Of a DNA stretch of 11,352 bases, positions 6,434-11,352 are shown one piece after another. This stretch comes from Prochlorococcus marinus str. MIT 9215 (GTDB lineage: Bacteria; Cyanobacteriota; Cyanobacteriia; PCC-6307; Cyanobiaceae): assembly GCA_949486985.1 (NCBI GenBank), contig CATBLW010000085.1:1-11352 (forward strand), in the 5' to 3' direction. Position 1 is the first letter of the stretch. The number at the start of each line of letters is the position of its first letter. The position numbers were made by a program, and so were the translations under genes. The notes under the pieces were generated by a model, which saw nothing but the letters and a program-made list of their open reading frames with translations, ran no database searches and was not told the origin of the DNA.

Positions 6434-6799
6434 ATCACTGAATTGCAGCGAATCACCGTTTCACTACGGGGTGGTTTCCAGCGGCGTCAGGGCTGTTTGG
6501 TCTTCCAGTTCACTGGTCAGCTGGATGCTTATTCCGAAAAGCAGTTCATGATTTACATGGATGATGTGTTGAAGGCCAATCCTGCCCCCGTGGTGATTGA
6601 TCTCAGCAAGATCGACTTTCTCGATTCTTCTGGCCTTGGTGCTTTGGTTCAGACCGCTAAGAAATGCAAGGACGCCAAGCGTTCGTTTCAACTGGTTGGC
6701 AATTCACGGGTTGTTCAAACCGTCAAGTTGGTACGTCTTGACGACTTTCTCCATTTGGCGGCGGATTTGCCCACGGCTCTTAATCAGCTAGCTGCTTGA
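6434..6799 (+). CDS. Single STAS-domain protein (anti-sigma factor antagonist-like), unusual start
   Basis: About 118-121 residues. STAS antagonists sequester an anti-sigma kinase and are switched off by phosphorylation of a Ser in a DSSG motif. Here VVIDLSKIDFLDSSGLGALVQ carries that motif; counting from TTG 6443 it is D61-S62-S63-G64. CLVFQFTGQLDAYSE (18-32) and FQLVGNSRVVQTVKLVRLD (82-100) match the family's other strands. No ATG or GTG is available: an in-frame TAG at 6419-6421 limits the start to TTG 6443 or ATC 6434. The ATC lies about 8 bases after AGGGGGC and would give MTELQRITVSL; the TTG lies 17 bases away. Coordinates here use the ATC; TTG remains the conventional choice. The stop overlaps the mrnC TTG start. 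No anti-sigma kinase or sigma factor is adjacent. Confidence 0.85.
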   Translation: MTELQRITVSLRGGFQRRQGCLVFQFTGQLDAYSEKQFMIYMDDVLKANPAPVVIDLSKIDFLDSSGLGALVQTAKKCKDAKRSFQLVGNSRVVQTVKLVRLDDFLHLAADLPTALNQLAA

Positions 6800-7203
6800 G
6801 CGACTGGATCCGTCATCAGACAGCCTCTGGCTCTGCAGACAACCTGGGGCCATTGCAATTGGCTTGGCTTGGAGATGCTGTCTGGGAATTGCATCAGCGC
6901 TTGCGTCATTGTGATCAGCCAGGACGTTCTGGAGATCTCCACCGTGCTGTTGTGGCGGAAGTAAAGGCCACGGCTCAGGCAGAAGCTCTTCAATGTTTGG
7001 ATCCTCATCTTTCTGACCTGGAGAAGGATTTGGTGCGTCGTGGTCGCAATAAAGCGGGCCGTGGACCACGCCGTGGTGATGCCGCCAGCTATGGCAAGGC
7101 CACGGGATTTGAGACACTGGTGGGCTGGCTCTTTTTGCAGAATCCAGCTCGCCTTGCGCAGCTCTTGGATCGACTGGATGAGGCCGAATCTCAACCGTCA
7201 TAG
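6796..7203 (+). CDS. mrnC: Mini-ribonuclease III (MrnC)
   Basis: 135 residues. Mini-III is an RNase III catalytic domain without the double-stranded RNA-binding domain; in Bacillus it trims the ends of 23S rRNA precursor. The motifs are LQLAWLGDAVWELHQRLR (20-37) with the catalytic Asp27 of the RNase III signature, LVRRGRNKAGRGPR (79-92), and YGKATGFETLVGWLFL (99-114) with the metal-binding acid Glu106. The length is normal for Mini-III. The start is TTG at 6796, overlapping the stop of the STAS gene in TTGA, which suggests translational coupling. rlmB starts 11 bases after its end. The mrnC-rlmB order is also found in Bacillus subtilis (yazC-yacO), which supports both calls and a joint role in 23S rRNA maturation. 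Confidence 0.92.
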   Translation: MSDWIRHQTASGSADNLGPLQLAWLGDAVWELHQRLRHCDQPGRSGDLHRAVVAEVKATAQAEALQCLDPHLSDLEKDLVRRGRNKAGRGPRRGDAASYGKATGFETLVGWLFLQNPARLAQLLDRLDEAESQPS

Positions 7204-7213
7204 TCCTCAAGTC

Positions 7214-8962
7214 ATGAGCTACCGCTTCGATCGCCGTTCTGGCAGCCCCTCTCGCGGTGGCCGACCTAGTGGAGGAGGCCGTCCTAGTGGCGGTGGGCGT
7301 CCTAGTGGAGGCGGTCGTGCTGGAGGTGGTAGGGCTGGAGGAGGAAGGTCAAGTGATAGCCGTTCCAGTGATGGACCTTCTAGTGGAGGCCGCTCTAGCG
7401 GTGGAGGCCCGGGGGGGAGTCGGCCTGGTGGTGGCGGCCGTTCTTTTGAGGATCGTTCTCGAGGTGGTCGCTATGGCGATCGTCGTCGTGATGACAATGC
7501 GGCTTCTGGGCGTGGTTCCTTTCGCGACCGTCCTTCTGAACAACGGGGCTCCTATCGCGCCAGGCGTGAAGACGAATCTGGCGAAGGCTCTGGAGGGCAA
7601 TTCAGAGGCAGACGCTTTGAAAGTGATCGCTCCAAGCCTGATCGTTTTAAACGCGATCGACCGAATCGCGACCGTGATCGTGATCGTGACCGTGATCGTG
7701 ATCAGCGCGATGGTTCGCGATTTGAGAGTCGTTCTAGTGAGCGCTTTGGTGAGAAAAGTGGTGGTCGATATGGCGGCCGCTCAGCGGGGACAACCGGAGA
7801 GCGCGTTGGTGGTCGTCGCTTCAGCCAGGACAGGACAAGACGACGGGGAGTCGATGATCGCCGTGATCAGCGACCTGCATGGGGAGGCAGTTCGCGCTCT
7901 GACGCGAGTCGCTTGCCTCCATCGCGCCCGTTGGATTCGAATACGAATGCGCCAACTTCAGAGTCTGAAAGCTTTGGCCCTCAGCCTGCAGATGATTTGA
8001 TCTGGGGACGTCATGCCACTCAAGCAGCTCTAGAAACTGGTCGGCCCATCCATCGCATTTGGTGCACCACTGATTTGCGAAGTGCCCCTCGCTTCCTTCA
8101 GCTGTTAAGGGATGCCAAATCCTCTGGAGTGCTTGTTGAAGAGGTCACCTGGGCTCGTCTGGCACAGCTCACTGGTGGAGCGGTGCATCAGGGCATTGCC
8201 TTGCAGACCGCCGCTGCTGAGACTCTCGATCTTTCAAGCTTGATCGAGGGCTGTGCAGACCTCGGCGAGTCTCCATTGCTGCTCGCCCTTGATGGCCTTA
8301 CTGATCCCCATAATTTGGGAGCGATTGTGCGCTCTGCAGAGGCTCTCGGTGCCCATGGTCTTGTGTTGCCTCAAAGGCGCAGTGCTGGGCTTACGGGTTC
8401 AGTAGCCAAGGTTGCAGCTGGTGCTTTAGAGCATTTGCCCGTTGCACGTGTGGTCAACCTCAACCGATCACTGGAAACGCTTAAGCAGTCTGGTTACCGA
8501 GTGATTGGCTTGGCTGAGGAGGGTGATGTCACTCTCCCTGAAGTCGATCTCGAAGGCCCTTTGGTTTTGGTCACAGGGTCTGAGAATCAGGGACTTTCCC
8601 TGCTAACCCGTCGCCATTGCGATCAGTTGGTGCGCATTCCCTTGCGTGGTGTTACACCCAGCCTTAATGCCTCAGTGGCCACAGCTCTTTGCCTTTATGA
8701 ATTGGCGCGCCGTGGCTGGATGAAGGGATTGCAAGGTCAGGCTCCATCCCCAAGGATCGTTCGTCCCCATTGCATCGCTCTTCCCGATGCAGAGAAGGAC
8801 TCCGAAAACAGCTCCGAAAAGGACTCCGAAAATGGCTCCGAAAATGTGGAACTGGAAACCAATGTTGAGTCAGTTAAGGATTCAGATCAGGAATTTTTGG
8901 CTGATGCAGGCGGCGACTTTGTTGTTCCTGCAGGAGAACCTGGCTTTGACCAAAGCATTTAG
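7214..8962 (+). CDS. rlmB: 23S rRNA (guanosine-2'-O-)-methyltransferase RlmB/TrmH family with long RGG/RD-rich N-terminus
   Basis: 582 residues; RlmB proteins are usually about 245. The SpoU (SPOUT) core lies at about 260-506: DDLIWGRHATQAAL substrate-binding domain (260-273), motif 1 DPHNLGAIVRSAEALGAHGL (364-383), motif 2 LVLVTGSENQGL (450-461) and motif 3 VTPSLNASVATALCLYEL (480-497), which form the knotted AdoMet site. RlmB methylates a guanosine in the 23S peptidyl-transferase loop. Residues 1-258 are low complexity: three RPSGGG units (17-34), RAGGG repeats, many RSS/GGR, a run of six RD pairs (152-163) and further RGG/GGR, giving a basic disordered arm. Residues 526-582 are acidic, with a four-fold 12-base repeat. 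ATG 7214 is preferred over upstream starts, which would overlap mrnC. A second long open frame over the arm is a by-product of the repeats. Confidence 0.93.
   Translation: MSYRFDRRSGSPSRGGRPSGGGRPSGGGRPSGGGRAGGGRAGGGRSSDSRSSDGPSSGGRSSGGGPGGSRPGGGGRSFEDRSRGGRYGDRRRDDNAASGRGSFRDRPSEQRGSYRARREDESGEGSGGQFRGRRFESDRSKPDRFKRDRPNRDRDRDRDRDRDQRDGSRFESRSSERFGEKSGGRYGGRSAGTTGERVGGRRFSQDRTRRRGVDDRRDQRPAWGGSSRSDASRLPPSRPLDSNTNAPTSESESFGPQPADDLIWGRHATQAALETGRPIHRIWCTTDLRSAPRFLQLLRDAKSSGVLVEEVTWARLAQLTGGAVHQGIALQTAAAETLDLSSLIEGCADLGESPLLLALDGLTDPHNLGAIVRSAEALGAHGLVLPQRRSAGLTGSVAKVAAGALEHLPVARVVNLNRSLETLKQSGYRVIGLAEEGDVTLPEVDLEGPLVLVTGSENQGLSLLTRRHCDQLVRIPLRGVTPSLNASVATALCLYELARRGWMKGLQGQAPSPRIVRPHCIALPDAEKDSENSSEKDSENGSENVELETNVESVKDSDQEFLADAGGDFVVPAGEPGFDQSI
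7262..7345 (+). repeat. Tandem RPSGGG / RAGGG coding repeat in rlmB
   Basis: Three 18-base units coding RPSGGG (7262-7315) are followed by two 15-base units coding RAGGG (7316-7345). Synonymous differences between units show selection on the peptide rather than a very recent DNA expansion. Confidence 0.85.
7667..7702 (+). repeat. Hexanucleotide CGTGAT-type tandem coding (Arg-Asp)6
   Basis: Six consecutive Arg-Asp codon pairs, mostly CGTGAT with CGC and GAC variants. The 6-base period keeps frame only when whole units are gained or lost, so copy number may differ between strains. Confidence 0.88.
8798..8845 (+). repeat. Four 12-base tandem units in the rlmB 3' end
   Basis: Units at 8798, 8810, 8822 and 8834 each read as X-Ser-Glu-(Asn/Lys) with a shared TCCGAAAA core, coding residues 529-544. 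They build an acidic, Ser-rich tail. Confidence 0.88.
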
Positions 8963-9020
8963 CTCTGATTGAAACGCTCCCGTTGCAGTTCGTTGTGAAA
9001 TGCGAATTGCGACACGGGAA

Positions 9021-9035
9021 GGCAAAATATTTGCC
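9021..9035. promoter_or_regulatory. Inverted repeat GGCAAA-ATA-TTTGCC before DUF1816
   Basis: Perfect 6-base arms (9021-9026 and 9030-9035) around three bases, in the 89-base gap between rlmB and DUF1816 and about 17 bases before the DUF1816 ATG. The size and AT-rich centre suit a dimeric repressor operator. No regulator is identified. Confidence 0.35.
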
Positions 9036-9051
9036 ACACACGAACCTCCTC

Positions 9052-9309
9052 ATGGGCCCCCTGATCAGGCCACTGCGCGGCATAGCTAACGGTTTAGGCC
9101 TGGCCTGGTGGGCCAAGGTGGAAACCAAAGGTCCTGATGTCACCTACTGGTTTGGTCCTTTTCTGGCTCAAGACGTCCTTGAAAAAGAGTTGGAAACTTT
9201 CCTTGTAGACCTTTCGAGTGAGGGGCCTGGGTCGATCAATCACAGTCTGCTTCGTTGTCGCCGTGTTGAGCCACTCACGATTTCAGCTGATGGCTTGGCA
9301 GACGGCTGA
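9052..9309 (+). CDS. DUF1816 family protein
   Basis: 85 residues from ATG 9052. It fits the cyanobacterial DUF1816 family: LAWWAKVETKGPDVTYWFGPF (18-37), followed by the helix LEKELETFLVDLSSEG (43-58) and RCRRVEPLTI (69-78). The conserved Trp-Trp, the TYWFGPF segment and the helix are the recognisable core. The function is unknown; the proteins are small and soluble. A TTG at 8983 would add 23 residues that do not look like the family and would span the inverted repeat at 9021-9035, so 9052 is preferred. The stop lies 31 bases before gatA, so co-transcription with it is likely. The family call is from memory. Confidence 0.75.
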   Translation: MGPLIRPLRGIANGLGLAWWAKVETKGPDVTYWFGPFLAQDVLEKELETFLVDLSSEGPGSINHSLLRCRRVEPLTISADGLADG

Positions 9310-9340
9310 TAGCGTCGCTGCTGGATAGCAGTACAAGTCG

Positions 9341-10801
9341 ATGGCGATCGCCGAATGGCGTCAGCAACTGAAGCTCGGTGAGGTTTCAGCTCGGGAGCTC
9401 ACAGATCAGCACCTTGAACGCATTGCTGCGGTTGATCCCAAGCTGCATGCCTATCTAGATGTGACAGCAGATCGGGCCCGTGCCGATGCTGATCGGATTG
9501 ATGCCGCCAGAACGAAGGGTGATGACCTCCCTCCCCTCGCTGGGGCTCCTTTGGCGATTAAGGACAACCTCTGCACAAAAGGAATTCGCACCAGTTGTTC
9601 CAGTCGGATGCTGGAGAATTTTGTGCCGCCTTATGAATCCACTGTTACCGAGCGCCTTTGGCAGGCCGGTGCGGTGCTTCTCGGAAAAACCAATCTCGAT
9701 GAGTTCGCCATGGGCAGCTCTACCGAGACTTCAGCCTTTGGGGCTACCTCCAATCCATGGGATCTCAGCAGGGTGCCAGGTGGTAGTTCAGGGGGCAGTG
9801 CTGCAGCTGTGGCGGCCGGTGAATGCATTGCGGCCTTGGGTTCCGATACAGGTGGTTCGATTCGTCAGCCTGCTTCGTTCTGTGGGGTGGTTGGTTTAAA
9901 GCCCACCTATGGCCGCGTCAGTCGTTGGGGCTTGGTGGCCTTCGCTAGTTCTCTTGATCAGGTGGGTCCATTCACCACCAGCGTGGCTGATGCGGCAGAG
10001 ATTTTGCAGGTGATCGCAGGGCATGATCCCCGGGATTCAACCTGCCTCAATGCACCTGTTCCCGATTACTGCGCCAGCCTGGACACACCGCTTGATGGGC
10101 TGCGGGTTGGATTGATTCGGGAGTGTTTTGATCAAGAGGGTCTTGATCCTCAGGTGAAGGCATCGGTGCTGGCCGCGGCTAACCAACTTGAATCGCTTGG
10201 CGCAGAACTTGTGGAGGTCAGCTGCCCTCGTTTTAACGATGGCATCGCCACCTATTACGTCATTGCCCCTTCGGAGGCGTCAGCCAACTTGGCTCGTTAT
10301 GACGGCGTGAAATATGGCTATCGCGCTGAAGGTGCTGAAAGTTTGGCAACGATGACTGCAGGCAGTCGTGCTGAGGGTTTCGGTAGTGAAGTGCAGCGTC
10401 GCATCCTGATTGGTACCTATGCCCTTTCTGCTGGCTATGTGGATGCTTACTACAAGAAAGCGCAACAAGTTCGCACATTGATCCGCAGAGACTTTGATAG
10501 TGGCTTTAAGTCTGTAGATGTGATGTTGACGCCTACATCACCAACCACTGCGTTTGAGGCCGGCACCCACGCTGACGATCCTCTGGCGATGTATTTAGCC
10601 GACTTGTTGACGATTCCCGCCAACTTGGCTGGTCTGCCTGCTATCAGTCTTCCCTGTGGTTTTGATGATGCGGGGCTTCCGATCGGAGTTCAGTTGATCA
10701 CCAACGTGTTGGAAGAGTCCCGCTTGCTGCAGGTGGCGAATCAGTATGAATTGGCCGCCAATGTAATGGCATCGAAACCTTCAGGAAGCTTGATTCCGTG
10801 A
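9341..10801 (+). CDS. gatA: Glutamyl-tRNA(Gln) amidotransferase subunit A (GatA)
   Basis: 486 residues, full length. GatA is the amidase of GatCAB: it releases ammonia from glutamine so that GatB can convert Glu-tRNA(Gln) to Gln-tRNA(Gln), needed where no glutaminyl-tRNA synthetase exists. The amidase-family Ser-cisSer-Lys site is visible: Lys74 in PLAIKDNLCTKG, cis-Ser149 in VPGGSSGGSAAAVAAG (146-160), and nucleophile Ser173 in GSDTGGSIRQPASF (167-180). LKPTYGRVSRWGLVAFASSLDQVGP is also intact. The start is ATG at 9341. A 10-base palindrome GGCGATCGCC, an extended HIP1 site, covers the G of that ATG and the next codons (9343-9352). gatB and gatC are not in the window, which is common in cyanobacteria. 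Confidence 0.97.
   Translation: MAIAEWRQQLKLGEVSARELTDQHLERIAAVDPKLHAYLDVTADRARADADRIDAARTKGDDLPPLAGAPLAIKDNLCTKGIRTSCSSRMLENFVPPYESTVTERLWQAGAVLLGKTNLDEFAMGSSTETSAFGATSNPWDLSRVPGGSSGGSAAAVAAGECIAALGSDTGGSIRQPASFCGVVGLKPTYGRVSRWGLVAFASSLDQVGPFTTSVADAAEILQVIAGHDPRDSTCLNAPVPDYCASLDTPLDGLRVGLIRECFDQEGLDPQVKASVLAAANQLESLGAELVEVSCPRFNDGIATYYVIAPSEASANLARYDGVKYGYRAEGAESLATMTAGSRAEGFGSEVQRRILIGTYALSAGYVDAYYKKAQQVRTLIRRDFDSGFKSVDVMLTPTSPTTAFEAGTHADDPLAMYLADLLTIPANLAGLPAISLPCGFDDAGLPIGVQLITNVLEESRLLQVANQYELAANVMASKPSGSLIP
9343..9352. repeat. Extended HIP1 palindrome GGCGATCGCC at the gatA start
   Basis: A perfect 10-base palindrome containing the cyanobacterial HIP1 octamer. It begins on the last base of the gatA start codon and codes for Ala-Ile-Ala. 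It is the second HIP1 octamer I found in the window. Confidence 0.5.
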
Positions 10802-10827
10802 TCTCGCTTCCATAAGTTCAGTTTTTT
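10784..10827 (+). terminator. Weak candidate terminator at the gatA end
   Basis: GGAAGC (10784-10789) can pair with GCTTCC (10806-10811) across a 16-base loop that holds the gatA stop codon, and a run of six T follows at 10822-10827. The T-run is ten bases beyond the stem and the loop is large, so this is weak as an intrinsic terminator. Confidence 0.25.
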
Positions 10828-11333
10828 ATTTCGTTGAATATTTAGATAAGTATTAAGGCTTTAAAGCTGAATGAAACTTTGACATTGCTTGAAATCTTTT
10901 TGTGGCCTGAGTTAGGCTTCTAATCGAACGTGAGTTCGGGAAAATAGTTGCCTCGATCTGTATGCGTTTTAGCTGAGAGCTCGCTTTTTTGTCTTGTCTT
11001 GCCAAGCAATATCTCCGCCTTCAATGTTTTATTGTCTGCGCAATTATTTGCCCTTGTTTGTTTTGTATTTCATGCCAGTGCCTGCTTGATGATGATGCCT
11101 GCAATGTCTTCGATGTTGGCTATGTCTGGAATGGCTGTGATGTCTGACATGGCTGGGAATGGGATCTCATGGCTGATCGGCAGGCTTAGGTTTTTTAGGC
11201 ACCAGCGCAGCTCTTCTTATCGGACTCCTCCATTCTTTTGGCTGGTGTCATGCGCCGTGGACTCCGCCCCTATATGTGGAGGTTTGTTCTAAGGGCATAC
11301 GCTGCATCTTGCGCTAGGCACTAGGCTGGGTGC
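10802..11333. other. Long intergenic region between gatA and dnaE
   Basis: This is the longest gap in the window. Its first half is AT-rich (10802-10950) and contains the palindrome GCTTTAAAGC at 10858-10867. The second half holds an 18-base Met-coding tandem repeat. A plus-strand frame is open from TTG 10948 to TAA 11290-11292 (114 residues), with a hydrophobic stretch followed by the Met-rich part, but it has no ribosome site or family likeness. I see no tRNA, no strong terminator and no clear promoter for dnaE, which must be served from here. Confidence 0.5.
11104..11157 (+). repeat. 18-base tandem repeat, three units, coding MxxM if translated
   Basis: Units at 11104-11121, 11122-11139 and 11140-11157 share the form ATGTCT-nnn-ATG-nnnnnn, so an ATG recurs every nine bases. 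Units 2 and 3 are the closest pair (ATGTCTGGAATGGCTGTG and ATGTCTGACATGGCTGGG). In the plus frame this reads M-x-x-M six times, after a preceding MMMPA. The reverse strand is also open across it, as expected for a period divisible by three. Confidence 0.7.
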
Positions 11334-11352
11334 ATGGCCTTTGTTCCGCTCC
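11334..11352 (+). CDS. dnaE: Probable start of dnaE (DNA polymerase III alpha subunit), cut by the window end
   Basis: Only six codons are visible, reading MAFVPL. Cyanobacterial DnaE, the catalytic subunit of the replicative polymerase, typically begins MAFVPLHNHSDYSLLDG, the start of its PHP domain, and gatA next to dnaE is familiar in marine picocyanobacteria. A CTAGGC direct repeat (11314-11319 and 11321-11326) lies just upstream. The call rests on six residues plus context. Confidence 0.6.

Noticed and set aside
7257..8000. Second long plus-strand open frame (247 codons) over the rlmB arm
   Set aside because: Its Val/Ala/Glu-rich translation is simply the shifted reading of Arg/Gly/Asp repeats with 6-, 15- and 18-base periods; the in-frame product joins a complete SpoU domain.
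8798..8845. CRISPR-like array in the 12-base repeats
   Set aside because: The units are directly adjacent with no spacers and are in frame inside a coding sequence.
8983..9051. Longer DUF1816 start at TTG 8983
   Set aside because: The added 23 residues do not match the family, and they span the inverted repeat.
11070..11150. Minus-strand 26-codon frame across the 18-base repeat
   Set aside because: It is open only because the repeat period is divisible by three; no start signal or likeness to a known protein.

Overview
The window looks like a chromosomal segment of a marine picocyanobacterium, either a moderately high-GC Prochlorococcus (LLIV type) or a marine Synechococcus. The grounds are DUF3288 and DUF1816, which are largely cyanobacterial families, GC close to 50%, dense short-spaced housekeeping genes with few clear Shine-Dalgarno sites and several TTG starts, and a gatA-dnaE junction I remember from this group. 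The genus is an inference from protein sequences; no search was run.

Left part (1-3578, all minus strand): an AT-richer stretch with no convincing gene (1-226), a small ribbon-helix-helix-like protein with an acidic tail, msrA (methionine sulfoxide repair), an 83-residue two-helix membrane protein 24 bases upstream of msrA and probably co-transcribed with it, and an orphan MdlA-type ABC exporter half-transporter. The exporter is divergent from the next gene across a 72-base promoter gap.

Right part (3651-11352, all plus strand): a DUF3288 protein, a leader region with a well-formed intrinsic terminator about 50 bases before trpD, then trpD (tryptophan synthesis), carA (carbamoyl phosphate for pyrimidines and arginine), a single-domain STAS protein, mrnC (mini-RNase III), rlmB (23S rRNA 2'-O-methyltransferase with a 260-residue disordered Arg/Gly/Asp-rich N-terminus and an acidic repeat tail), DUF1816, gatA (amidotransferase that makes Gln-tRNA(Gln)), a 532-base gap holding a Met-rich 18-nt tandem repeat, and the first 19 bases of what is probably dnaE.

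Much of the right part concerns translation and its supply: mrnC and rlmB both act on 23S rRNA and are also adjacent in Bacillus, gatA serves tRNA charging, and trpD and carA make amino-acid and nucleotide precursors. I see no prophage, IS element, CRISPR array, tRNA or rRNA. No new multi-gene system is evident. The points most worth a second look are the two disordered extensions of RlmB, the STAS gene that lacks a standard start codon, the terminator and direct repeats ahead of trpD, and the MxxM repeat upstream of dnaE.
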